A stretch of 64,000 nucleotides of DNA from Linanthus parryae (taxonomy: Eukaryota; Streptophyta; Magnoliopsida; Ericales; Polemoniaceae): NCBI GenBank assembly GCA_023055425.1, contig JALGPY010000010.1:18015363-18079362 (forward strand), given 5' to 3'. Of the stretch, positions 32,701-43,676 are shown piece by piece (the first letter of the stretch is position 1; the number at the start of each line of letters is the position of its first letter). The notes beneath the pieces are model-generated. The model searched no databases and was not told the DNA's origin. It worked only from the letters and a program-made list of their open reading frames with translations. The position numbers and the translations under genes were made by a program.

Positions 32701-32867
32701 ATGGCCAGAATGATTATGGTGGGTTGACTCAAATAAAGAAAATATGCTGACTAAAAAATAAAAATAAAAATAAAAATTAATACGAAAAAACGTGCAGACC
32801 GGGTTAATGCAGACACGACTACCACCCCCCCCCCCCCCCACTAAGAGGTGGCATGCCCTCATGGCAC
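29768..32867. other. 3' non-coding region with a 1.1-kb tandem duplication
   Basis: No credible gene. A pyrimidine-rich block lies at 30455-30542. Two direct copies of about 1.14 kb begin at 30596 and 31741; each has a GCGTATATACGC palindrome (31449 and 32589) and a long C run (31679-31692 and 32823-32839). Confidence 0.8.
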
Positions 32868-32880
32868 TCACTCGTCCGGA
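30596..32880 (-). repeat. Tandem direct duplication, period about 1145 bp
   Basis: GCTGAGTGAGTGAAAATAAA occurs at 30596 and 31741, and the copies stay nearly identical to CACTCGTCCGGAAAA (about 31739 and 32882). Differences are mainly in T, TA and C runs. The unit includes the last few codons of the second ORF plus the following non-coding sequence, so it arose inside this element. Confidence 0.93.
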
Positions 32881-34688
32881 AAAAATGTCGGGTCTGACCC
32901 GGTCTCGGACGTACCGGATATGCTACCCGGCGAGCTGCTCTCGGAATCAGTCCTAAATACCGGCTGACGTGCCCGTGTACGGGGCCGATAATCCGAGGAC
33001 TGTGACTCGGACCCAGTCCAACTGCTAGGTGGCTGGGATCGCAAAGTCGTCCTGCCACTCGAATGCTGCTGAGTACGGGCCCCAGTCTGCTGGGTACGGG
33101 TCCCAGCCTGACGACCTGTAGGCTGCCGGGATCGTGTCCCAGGCTGCCGTCTCTCCTGTCTGGCAGGTGGCGGTGATGGCTGAGTCGGTGGAGGTGGCTG
33201 GGTCGGGGGTGGCGGAGCAGACGTGCACTCGCTAGAGTCCCCGTCATCCGACCATCCCTCGGTAAAGCTGCTGGAGTAGGTGGGTGGAAAATACAGCGGA
33301 AGTGGCGGGTCTCGGCCTGCGTGCCGAGCCGTATCCCGCTGCTCCTCTCGAATACTAGCTAGGGCAGCCTGGGTGTCCTTGGTGACCTTCCGCTGAGTCC
33401 GGCGGATATGCGTCAACGCTCTCCAAATCTTGCCCGCTCCCGCAAACACCTTCTCTCCTATGGACTTGCGTCCGCCCTGACAGCCCTCAAATCTCTCATC
33501 CACTCGGGGCAATCTACGGGGCGGGGCCGGTCTAGCTCGTGGGGTCGGGTTGGCCCGTGGGGCCGGCTGCTCTCTCTGATGGGCAGGCTGAGGCTGGGCA
33601 TTCCTCTCAGTCCCCTGCCTGCTCGACTCGGGGGGCTCGCTCTCTCTAGTAGTACGGCATCGCCGAAGTCCGGCCGATGCCTGGCGACTGACTGGTCGCT
33701 CCTGAGTCGAACGCCTCCTAGGGGCAGGGGTAGGGGCAGGTGCAGGAGCCGGGTCCTCCTCCATAAAATCGTCATCCTCATCGAGGTCAACGACTGGCGG
33801 AGGTGGGCCCGGGTGACGAGAAATAAGCTTCCTATAAGGCCGTGGCACAGGAGGCTGTAGGTCACCCTCTAAATCATCCATCGGAACCTCATAATCCCGC
33901 GCCAGTTTGGCAATGAGGTTGGCGTACCCCAATCCCTTATGGCTACCGGAGCAGTTCCGCTCCTGCATATACACCCAAATTCGACGAGGAATGTCAACCT
34001 CTCGTCTCAGAACAAGGCAATAGACTAAGAGTACATACTCGAAGTCAAGGTAGGTAAAGTGTTTAATACCTACGACCCTGTTCACTACCCACTCGGCCCA
34101 CCACCGTGGCGGGCCAGCAATAAAACGAGAATGCAATTTCTTGCCTATCTCGCCTGGCCCCTCTCTCTCGAAATGGGCACCCGGGTGCCCCCCAGTCACA
34201 ACCCGCAAAAGCTCAGCATCGTTAGGCGGGTAATCAGCACACTCAGCATATGCGCACGAGATATGGCGCATCAGAATCTGGTACGCCTGGCGGATGGTAT
34301 CCGCCGTGAGCAACATAAACGTACGCCGCATATATACCCAACGGACATCCCCATTGGCTTCCCCCTCCCCCTTGTGCATGAGGTTCGCGTAGAACTCACG
34401 CACCAAGTCAGTATCGGACAAGTCCGGAAACCCCGCTAGGGACGTCCCGAAAATGTCCGGTCGACTCGCATAAGCGGCCATCTCTGGCGGCTTGTAAGTA
34501 TGGTCGACCTCAAACTGGTAGTCTATGGGAATGCTATGACCCATTTTGGTCCCGGTCATAAAGTAATGTTGGGCATGATGATTGACGAACCTAAAGCTGT
34601 CAAACAGCAAATGGGTAAGCTCAGCCGCCTCATAGTCAGTAGGGATGTCATCTCGGTTAGGGTCTACGACGGGCACATGAAACTCCAT
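32868..34688 (-). CDS. Second ORF of this Athila-type element, long disordered tail
   Basis: I prefer the ATG at 34688 (MEFHVPVVDPNRDD), giving 606 residues; the frame is open 29 codons further upstream, to 34775. Residues about 10-290 match the second ORF of the other element in landmark order: RWVYMRRTFMLLTADTIRQA, RWWAEWVVNRVVGIKHF, CLVLRREVDIPRRIW, LGYANLIAKLARDYEV. The remainder is rich in Pro, Arg, Ser and Gln (PAPAPTPAPRRRSTQERP) and likely disordered. No membrane segment. The stop at 32868 lies in the first bases of the tandem-duplicated unit. Role unknown; it replaces the env-like gene of classic Athila. Confidence 0.72.
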   Translation of the reverse strand: MEFHVPVVDPNRDDIPTDYEAAELTHLLFDSFRFVNHHAQHYFMTGTKMGHSIPIDYQFEVDHTYKPPEMAAYASRPDIFGTSLAGFPDLSDTDLVREFYANLMHKGEGEANGDVRWVYMRRTFMLLTADTIRQAYQILMRHISCAYAECADYPPNDAELLRVVTGGHPGAHFEREGPGEIGKKLHSRFIAGPPRWWAEWVVNRVVGIKHFTYLDFEYVLLVYCLVLRREVDIPRRIWVYMQERNCSGSHKGLGYANLIAKLARDYEVPMDDLEGDLQPPVPRPYRKLISRHPGPPPPVVDLDEDDDFMEEDPAPAPAPTPAPRRRSTQERPVSRQASAGLRRCRTTRESEPPESSRQGTERNAQPQPAHQREQPAPRANPTPRARPAPPRRLPRVDERFEGCQGGRKSIGEKVFAGAGKIWRALTHIRRTQRKVTKDTQAALASIREEQRDTARHAGRDPPLPLYFPPTYSSSFTEGWSDDGDSSECTSAPPPPTQPPPPTQPSPPPARQERRQPGTRSRQPTGRQAGTRTQQTGARTQQHSSGRTTLRSQPPSSWTGSESQSSDYRPRTRARQPVFRTDSESSSPGSISGTSETGSDPTFFPDE

Positions 34689-34775
34689 AACAGACCAAAA
34701 TCTCGAAAAACGTGCCGACTTGAAGCAAAAACGTGAAACGTGCACAAAAATAGTGTGTCTCAATAGATAGTCCAC

Positions 34776-35720
34776 CTAAGATCTACCAGAGGTCCACACG
34801 GCAAGTGCCGCTCCAAATGCAAAATTACCGAAAATAACGGGCCCGGCTACGGGCCGTGCCAAAATGGAAAATAAAGCGAGGGATGAGATTTTCGACCTTC
34901 CCTAAACAGGGGTGAAGACCGGAGATTTTGCCCGGAAAGTCGCCGGAAAACCGCCGGTGGTCGCCGGAAAAGTCGCCGGAAAAGTCAACTGCCCGGAATT
35001 GAATTCCGAGCCCACCAAATCGAAGCCCTCGATCTCCTCGTTCACGTTCCCTTGTACGGTTTTTGCTCGTTCCTGCTCTAACACCTTCGAATCTGCACTT
35101 TTCCTCAAGAACACCTCACTTTTTGATGGAAATTGCCCGCTCGATTTTCGCTTGTTTCTGGATTTTGATGGATGAATCTTGCTCCTTGCGACGAGGGGAT
35201 TCCAGAAATGTGCCCGGATTTTGATTTGGAGGTCCTGGGCAAAATTTGTGTTCTTAAAGTGAGAGGAAATGTAGGTAGAGAGAGAAAGGGAGGTGCCAAC
35301 AATGGCTACCCGTCCCCCCTCTCTTGGTTATAACCTAATTGGTCAAAATGACCAAAATACCCCCGGGGTTTTGAAAAAAATTCGAATTTTTTTTTTCTTT
35401 CCTGTTTACGTATATACGCAGTACTGCGTATATACCCAACCAGAAAACAACCAAAAAAAGAAAAAAAATTGCAACTTGCCCCCTCGGGTTGTGTATATAC
35501 GCAGGGGCTGCGTATATACGCAACCCGAGGCAAATTTCATTTTTTTTTTCAAAACTTCTCTCTTCCCCTGCTTTCCTGGTCTTGGCTGTTTTGGATGATT
35601 CTGTCTCTGCACACTTTCAAATTCAAAGTCAAAAACCCGCTCATCTCGCCTCTCTCGAAAATTCAGAACTGACAAGATAACGTAATAACTACTAAAACTA
35701 AATAAATAAACGATAAATTT
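34776..35720. other. Spacer between gag-pol and second ORF with palindromes
   Basis: No gene. It includes a repeated GTCGCCGGAAAA motif near 34938-34983 and two palindrome groups at 35405-35440 and 35482-35530. The latter is a 23-bp stem with a 3-base loop. Confidence 0.7.
35482..35530. repeat. 49-nt hairpin, 23-bp arms
   Basis: The arm CCTCGGGTTG...ACGCAG, loop GGG, then its complement; 22 of 23 pairs match by eye. It is built from two copies of the CTGCGTATATACGCAG unit flanked by CCTCGGG/CCCGAGG. Confidence 0.92.
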
Positions 35721-35772
35721 TGGGTTGCCTCCCAAACAGCGCCTTGTGATTTACGGTCGACGGCCCGACCTT
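35721..35772 (-). promoter_or_regulatory. Conserved two-hairpin junction after pol
   Basis: TTTGGGTTGCCTCCCAAA and GGTCGACGGCCCGACC, matching 17493-17548. Confidence 0.6.
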
Positions 35773-35780
35773 GTTACCTC

Positions 35781-38700
35781 TCACGGGTCATCAAAATATA
35801 CCGGGTCTATTTTGACGACTTCGGCGGTCTCGAGATACGGCTTGATCCGGTTCCCGTTCACCCTGAAACTGGAGTTGTCTTTTGGATTTTCCAGCTCGAA
35901 TGCCCCCCAGGCAAAAATCTGCTTGATGATGAACGGTCCCGACCAACGAGACCTCAGCTTCCCCGGAAAGAACCGCATCCGGGTATTGTAGAGAAGCACT
36001 TTGTCGCCTTCGTTAAACTGCTTTGGCGTGATACGGTTATCATGCCACTTCTTTGTCTTCTCTTTGTAAATTTTGGCGCTCTCGAAAGCCGTTCTGCGGA
36101 ATTCCTCCAATTCCAGCAGTGCCATCTTCCTCTTATCCCCTGCTAGATTATGGTCCAAGTTCAGCAGTTTGATGGCCCAATACGCCTTGTGCTCCAGTTC
36201 CACCGGTAAGTGGCACGCTTTCCCAAAAACGAGCTGGTACGGTGACATTCCCAGCGGTGTTTTGAAAGCTGTATTGTGGGCCCAGAGCGCATCGTCTAGT
36301 CTGACGGACCAATCCTTTCGGCCGAGATTCACTGTTTTCTCGAGTATGCTCTTGATCTCTCGATTCGACACCTCGGCTTGCCCGTTCGTCTGCGGATGGT
36401 AAGGTAACGAGACTTTATGAACTGACACGCCGTACTGTTTCAGAACTTTCGCAAAAACCCGATTGATGAAGTGAGATCCCTCGTCGCTGATCATTGCCCT
36501 GGGAGTCCCGAAACGAGTGAAAACGTTGCGTTTCAGAAAACGCTCAACGGTAGTTGCATCGTTTTTCTGACACGCGATCGCTTCGATCCACTTTGTCACA
36601 TAATCTACTGCCAGCAGAATGTAAAGATTCCCCATCGAAGACGGGAACGGACCCATGAAGTCAATCCCCCATACATCAAATGGCTCTACCTCCTGCCACA
36701 CTGTCATCGGCATCTCGTCCCGGTGTGACGTGTTTCCTGTCCTCTGGCACCTATCGCATCCCTGCACATAGTCGTGACAGTCTTTGAAGATTGTCGGCCA
36801 GAAAAACCCGGACTGCAGTATTTTATGCGCTGTTCGCGTTCCCCCAAAATGACCCCCACACTGTGATGAGTGGCAGTGTCGGATCACGTTCCAGGCCTCG
36901 TGGGTCGGGATACACCTTCTCAGGATGTTGTCGGCCCCCTGTTTGAACAAGTACGGGTCGTCCCAGAAATACTGTCGACTTTCGGCAATGAACTTTTTCC
37001 GTTGCGACGGGGTGAGATCCTCGGGAAGCGTGCCAGTTACCAAGTAATTGGCTATGGCATAGTACCACGGTCTCCCGATTTTGACTGCCATGATGTGCTC
37101 GTCCGGGAAGTTTTCCTTGATCGGCACCGGGTCCACCTTCACGTTCTCAAGTCTGGATAGGTGATCCGCTACCACATTCTCAACTCCCTTCTTGTCCCGG
37201 ATTTCCACATCGAATTCCTGCATCAGTAGTACCCACCTCAACAGTCTCGGTTTTGCGTCCTTCTTGTCCAGTAGGTATTTCAGAGCACTATGGTCGGTAA
37301 AAAACGATAACTTTTGACCCGACCAAATAGGGCCTGAATTTGTCCAGGGCGTACACCACGGCCAGCAGTTCCTTCTCTGTCGTGCCATAGTTGAGCTGGG
37401 CATCGTTGAGTACCCGGCTCGCATAATAAATGACGTGGCATACCTTATCCTTTCGCTGGCCCAAAACTGCCCCGACTGCGTAGTCGCTTGCGTCACACAT
37501 CAGCTCAAACGGGAGTGACCAATCTGGCGTGGTTATAACCGGGGCTGTGGTCAGCTTCTCTTTCAAGTGGTCAAAAGCTTGCCGACATGCTGCGTTGAAA
37601 TCAAAGGGTACGTCTTTTCCGAGTAATGCGCAAAGTGGCTTTGTGATCTTGGAAAAGTCCTTGATGAATCTTCGGTAAAATCCTGCATGTCCCAGAAAAC
37701 TTTTGATCGCCCTAACGTTCGTCGGGTATGGAAGCTGCTTTATCACCTCGATCTTAGCCCTGTCCACCTCGAGTCCCTTGCTGGAAATTCTGTGACCCAG
37801 CACGATCCCCTCGGTGACCATAAAGTGACACTTTTCCCAATTGAGCACCAAATTCGCCTTCTTGCATCGGATCAGAACCTGGCCCAAATGGAACAAGCAG
37901 TCATCGAAACTGTCCCCGAAGAGTGAAAAGTCGTCCATGAAGACCTCCCGATTTTTCTCGATCATGTCGGAAAAAAACGCCATCATACATCTCTGGAACG
38001 TGGCCGGAGCGTTACACAACCCGAACGGCATGCGCCGGCGAATGTACCGTACGGGCAGGTAAACGTCGTCTTTTCCTGATCCTCCGGGGCTATGCAAATC
38101 TGGTTGTACCCGGAGTACCCGTCCAGAAAACAGTAGTAGGCGTGATGGGCGAGCCGGTCCAGCATCTGGTCCATGAATGGCAGCGGGAAGTGGTCTTTCA
38201 GTGTTGCATCGTTTAGCCTCCGATAGTCCATGCAGATCCGCCAGCCCGTAACGGTGCGCTGCGCAATCTGCTCCTGATCGTTATTCTGCACCACCGTAAT
38301 ACCCCCCTTCTTGGGCACGCACTGGACCGGGCTGATCCACGTGCTGTCCGATATGGGGTAGATGATTCCCGCTTCCAGCCACTTCATGACCTCTTTTCGC
38401 ACAACGTCCTTCATGTTCGGATTCAGTCTCCGCTGGGGCTGAATCACCGGTTTCTTGCTTTCTTCAATTCGGATCTTGTGCATGCAGTAGGAGGGGCTGA
38501 TCCCCTTGATATCTGCAATCGTCCAGGCGATTGCTTCCTTATGCTCTCGCAATACTTCCAGCAGTTTCTGCTCCTGTTCCTGAGATAAACGAGACGAAAC
38601 AATTACGGGCAGAGTACTATTTTCACCAAGATACGCATACCTGAGATGGCTCGGGAGCGGTTTCAGCTCCAGTGCGGGTGGCTCCTTGAGTGACGGGACC

Positions 38701-41096
38701 AGAATCATCTTTTGCCCGCCGTCTTCGTCCCGGTGCAAAGTGGTCCAGTCCTCGGCTCTCATGGCGTGCTCGCACCGGGTCTTCTCCTTTTCTTCCCCGT
38801 ACATGCTATCGATCTCTTCCCATAATCGGTCCATATCCTCGTTTTCCCAGCCTTCGTCCACCACATCGATAGCAAAGATGTCCTCGTGGTCGTAGTAATT
38901 TGGCAGTTGCAGATTTTTGAAAACGTTGAATTTTACTTTTTCCTCGTTAATCTGCATGGTCAGCTCCCCGCTCTTACAGTTTATCATTGCTTCGCCTGTG
39001 GCCAAAAACGGCCTGCCAAGTATGAGCGGTACCTCCCCTGCCTCCATGTCCAGGATGACGAAATCTGCCGGAAAAATAAGCTCACCGACCTTGACCAGAA
39101 TATCCTCGATAACCCCGTAGGCCTGTTTTACGGACCTGTCTGCCATCTGCAGCATGATTCTGGTGGGTCGGGGTTCACCGACTTTCAAACTTTTGAAAAT
39201 CGTCAATGGCATCAGGTTGATGCTGGCCCCTAGGTCACACAGAGCCTTTCCTGTGTAAGCGTTCCCTAGGGTAACCGATATAACGAAACTGCCAGGATCC
39301 TTTCTCTTCCTCGGTAGCCCATTCTTCACACAATTGCTCACTTCTGCCGTCAGGTTTATGGTCTCAAAATCGCTCATTCGCCTCCTCCCATACAAGATGT
39401 CCTTGAGGAATTTGGCGTAAGTGGGCATCTTAGCCAAAGCCTCGGCAAACGGTATGTTAATCTGCAGCTGCTTGAACATCTCGAGAAACCTGGCGTAGTC
39501 CTTGCTGTCATCCCTTTTTCGTGTTCGCAAGGGGTACGGGACCTCCTTGGAGACGGGTACAGTTTCTGCACCTGTCTCGTTCTGCACTGCATCCTGCTCA
39601 ACCGAGCCCTTTGGCTGGGGGCGATCGACTGTGCTTTTATCCTGGCCCGACAAGTTGCGTTCTACTTCTTTCGAATTTTCTGCACGTGCGTGGCTGGGAT
39701 ACGGTGGATCCTGCAGTGCCAATCCACTCCGAGTGGAGATAGCATTGATCTGAGCCCGTGGATTGTTTACTGTGTTCGAGGGTAGGTTTCCTGGCTGTCT
39801 CTCCGTTAGCTGCTGTGCTAACTGCCCCACCTGTACTTCCAAAGCGCGCAGTGATGTTTTGGTTGTCTGCATATCTGCCGTAAAGGTGTCCATGTGCTTG
39901 AACCGGGACTCCATAGTCTGGAACATGGACTTGATCTCTTTCATCTGAGCGTCGTACTGCTGTGCGGATGGGACTGACTGAGCCTGCTGGGCCGGGGCAG
40001 CCTGTTGAGCTGGTGGCCTGTGCTGGAATCCCGGTGCATAAACTGCTGCGTTCGGGTTTCCGTACCGAAACCCGGGATGGTCTCTCGTACCCGGTCGGTA
40101 CCGGCTCGGGTCCCACTGCTGCTGTACGTAATTCGTATCTTCAGTCCTTAGCTCCTCAATGGCTGTGTCCATATCAGGTTCTTCGACTGCTGCAACAGTC
40201 TTCTTATCCGAGTAGACTTTCTTGACCAAGTCGTGAACGATCTTGGCCAGGTTGTCTATACGGTCATCCTCTGCAGGTTCGGCTCTAGCCGCCATCCTGC
40301 GATCGTCAAACAGTCGGGTGTCCTGCTTGGCCAACTACTTCATCAGGTCATACGCACCTTCTTTGTCCACGTGATACAAGAAGTTTCCCCCGGCCTCTCT
40401 GTCAATCCTGTCGGCGTTCTCCCTGTCTAGGGCATGGTAGAAAACCTGCAGGATTTTCGCATCTCCAAAACCGTGGTTCGGGCACCGTTTGACCAATCTC
40501 ATGAGCCTGTCCCATGCGTCCACCACCGTCTCCCCCATCTTCTGTCTGAATGACAGGATCTCGCTCTGTAACTGTATGACTCGGGAGGCGGGATAGAACT
40601 TTGCCAGAAAATCCGTGACACACTCCTCCCATGTGGTGATGGATCGGGGTGGTCGGGATTCGAGCCAGTCCTTGGCTACTCCATAAAGACAGTATGGGAA
40701 TAAGATCAACATGAGTGCCTCTGCTTCTACCCCCTTGTATCTGACCTTGTTGCAGTAATCTTCGAATTTCCCGATGAAATCGTTCGGGTCTTCGTCGGCC
40801 CTGCCATGAAACGGGCAGAGAGTTTGTACCGTCTGGATGGTGGATGGTTTGATGTCAAAGTGCTCGGCGGTGATCTCGGGCACCACAATGGCTCGCTCAT
40901 GCCCCCCGGTGGGGACTTCGAAATTTTCCACCAACGCCTTCCCAGATCGGTTATATGTTCTCTGGTTGCTTCGGGCAGCAAGTCCCGCTGTGACAAGCTC
41001 CTCAATGTACCGCGCCATCTGGGCTGGGGTACGTGTCTCTCGTTCCTGTCCACCGGCTTCGGTGTTCTCGGGTGGATCTCTCTGGTTGGTTGCCAT
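35781..41096 (-). pseudogene. Gag-pol of the second Athila-type element, three breaks
   Basis: Gag starts at the ATG at 41096 (MATNQRDPPENTEAGG) and reads to an in-frame TAG at 40335-40337, right after GAYDLMK; the same frame continues to 38040. Protease DLGAS is near 39230. RT has [20 protein letters not shown] and FMDDFSLFG (about 37930). Near 38040 four bases appear to be missing after CPYGTFA compared with the other element, shifting the frame. Near 37301 a run of six T has one base too many just before FTDH (RNase H), shifting it again. Integrase ([48 protein letters not shown]) is intact downstream. The homopolymer break could be a sequencing error; the others less likely. Confidence 0.93.
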
Positions 41097-41309
41097 CCTC
41101 CTTTCTCGGTTTCTGCGGTTCTGTTCGGTATACAGTTTTTTCCGGGTTGTCGAGTGGTGTCACCAAATCGCGAGGCAATCTGGGCATCAACTAAACAGTC
41201 CTGAAAACGCAGATTTGAAAACGCAGTGAGATAAAAAGAAAAATAACGAAACTGAAAATAAATAAAAACTCAGAAAACTAATTCTGACTATTAAATAGAC
41301 CCTAAAAGG

Positions 41310-41327
41310 TCCCCGGCAACGGCGCCA
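41310..41327 (-). promoter_or_regulatory. Primer binding site, tRNA-Asp
   Basis: The same 18-base site as at 23169-23186, six bases from the 5' LTR. Confidence 0.92.
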
Positions 41328-41333
41328 AAAACT

Positions 41334-42932
41334 TGATGCGCAAACTAACGTGCTATCGCAAGTGTACGAATCTTGTAGTACCGGGTGCAATTAGACTCGG
41401 ATTATCGTTCCCACGAGGACTGTTTCGGGTTTACTCACGTTGTCAGTTTCGGTTTTCCAAGAATAGTAACCAGGAGGAGTAGGTTGTGATTATAGTGACT
41501 AAACTAAAAACAGAATTTAAAAACGTAAATATTTTTTGTGACGTTTTCTGAAATAAGCTGATTTGGTTGTAACGATAATAGATGAAGACTAGGCTCCAGG
41601 ATCCCCTAGGGTTTCTACAGTTTTCAGTTTTACGTTCGATTATGAAAACACTCAGCAGTTTCGGTATCTGTGCAACGTACCAGTTGTGCAGTGACTTTTC
41701 AGATTCCACACGTAATCCCGATCCTGTAGACTTTCGGATTCTTGTTAAGCTGCCTAAGTCTGCAGTCTCGGTCTAATCCTGTTAGGGTTTCTAACCTGTC
41801 CGAATGGCCCGGGTCAAATTCTCTAACAGTTGGTCTCACGTTTTTCGATGCTAGCCCTATCTCCCTTTCTCTGGTCGGTCTATCAGGGTAAGGTACTAAA
41901 TCCTGGTTTTTCTTCCTAACCCTAACTTGACGTTTTCACCTACAAGCTCGGGTCTATAGCAATCCTGGGTGATCAATCCTATCATGCATATACGATAATA
42001 ATCAAAACCAGAATAACAGATACAACTTGCTGAATTAAGATAGTCATCATGAATCCATAAACGTAGTAATCATAAAATCTGAGTACGAAACCCTAGGTTC
42101 ACCGAGAACCTAGGTGAAAAGTTTAGCTACGACTAGACATAATACAAAACGCAGTTTCTGAATATAAAGACAGAGAACGAAATCAAACTAAGTCTTCGAA
42201 TCTCGAATCGCGCTTTCGTGCTCTCCGTGAATGCTCTGACTTGTCCTTCGGTTGTGCTGAGAATTGTGCTGTGTCTTCGTGGATGTCCTCAAAACGAGTC
42301 TGGACGAGTCTTTAAATAGTGCTGTTTCCCGAAAACGCTTGTGCTCGAAATTACGGAATTTGCCATCGGTCCACCGTCTTTGACCAAAAGTCAAAACTGG
42401 CTGCGTATATACGCAGGGGTTGCGTATATACGCAACCAGGGCCCAACCAACATCCCCCACCACCCTCACTGCCTGCGTATATACGCAGGGGCTGCGTATA
42501 TACGCAGGGCCTGCGTATATACGCAGGCCGTGGGGGTAGGTGGGGCCCACTTGGTCCTCTGGTGGGCCAGGTCTGGTCCCCTGGGTCCCACTCCTCTGCC
42601 TGATGCTCCCGGTTTGCCTCTTCGGTATACTTCTGCTTTTCCGTGTTTCCGTCGTGTCCCGGTCTTGTGCACGTTTCCCGAGACGGTCCCGGCTTGGTCC
42701 CGGCACGCTTCCCGATGCACCTCCGAACCTGTTCCTGAAAAGGCAACACGAACGAAAACCCGCGATCATATCCAAATATAGCAAGAAATAAGCAGAAATC
42801 CAGCAAATACAAATAAACGTCTCGTTCTAGATTCCCGGGGCATTCTAAGGCATTTTCCGGCAAAAACCGCTAATTCCGACACAATTACTCGTGAAATCAG
42901 GCTAAAAGATAACCCCTAATTGGGCGTTATCA
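41334..42932 (-). repeat. 5' LTR of the second Athila-type element
   Basis: 1599 bp; one extra base near 41496 and about eight substitutions relative to 28156-29753. Palindromes at 42401-42526. Confidence 0.96.
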
Positions 42933-43676
42933 GACAACCAAATCATCAACATAGAATTCTACCTCCTGGTGCATCATGTCATGGAACAGAACCATCATTT
43001 CTCGCTGATAAGTCGCACCGCATTCTTGAGTCTAAAGGGCATAACTGTGTAGTAAAAGACCCCAACTGGCGTAATGAACGCAGTTTTTCTTGCATCCTCA
43101 GGATCCATCTTGATCTGATTATATCCGCTGAAACCATCCATGAAGTTGAACATCCGATGCCCTGCAGTGGAGTCGATGAGCAAATCGATGTTGGGCAATG
43201 GGAAGTCGTCCTTTGGGCAGAAACGATTTAAGTCCCTGAAGTCCACGCAGATGCGAAGTTTCCCATTCTTCTTTACTACCGGCACGATATTTGGCCAACC
43301 AAGTGGGATGATGATTTGGCTCGATGAATTTAGCAGTCAGCAACTTGACTATTTCCTGCTTGATCTCCACGTTTATTTCTGGCCTGAAGCTTCTCGCACT
43401 TTGCTTCACCGGTTTGGATCCCGAAACGACGTCCAATCTGTGCATCGTCACACTTGTGTCCAAACCAGGCATTTCATCGTATTCCCAAGCAAACACGTCC
43501 TTATACTCGGTCAGCAACTGCAGCAATCTTGTTTCCTCTTCGCTTGTGAGGTCTGCGCTCAGGAAAACAGGCCCTTTTTCTTCACTTGGACTTAGGAACA
43601 CCTCTTTCTGTTCCTGTTTTTGTGGCTTCGGCTTGTCCTCCATATACTCGGGCGCTTCTTTCAACTTGTCCTCCAA
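42933..43676 (-). pseudogene. Tat-type RT, N-terminal two thirds
   Basis: Motifs in order: VKLLTAKFIEP, VVKKNGKLRICVDFRDLNRF, FPLPNIDLLIDSTAGH, FMDGFSGYNQI, MPFRLKNA (Gly to Arg at a conserved place) and, in another frame, YVDDLVV just before the insertion point. One extra A near 43292 and one missing base near 43003 shift the frame. The upstream part (43676-43300) encodes the LTSEEETRLLQLLTEYKDVF and EYDEMPGLD linker typical before Tat RT. Confidence 0.85.

Larger units (their letters stand above)
28156..42932 (-). mobile_element. Second Athila-type retrotransposon, complete ends but broken gag-pol
   Basis: LTRs 28156-29753 (1598 bp) and 41334-42932 (1599 bp) both start TGATGCGC and end GTTATCA. 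The target duplication is GACAA (28151-28155 and 42933-42937). Primer site tRNA-Asp at 41310-41327; gag-pol 41096 to 35781 with one in-frame TAG and two frameshifts; second ORF 34688 to 32868; polypurine tract 29754-29767. By eye I count about nine differences between the LTRs, so it is older than the 10633 element but still young. It is inserted inside the RT of the Tat-type element. Confidence 0.97.

Noticed and set aside
10633..42932. An endogenous pararetrovirus or a virus-derived envelope gene
   Set aside because: Domain order gag-PR-RT-RNaseH-IN, LTRs and tRNA-Asp sites are those of Ty3/gypsy elements. The second ORFs have no signal peptide or membrane anchor.
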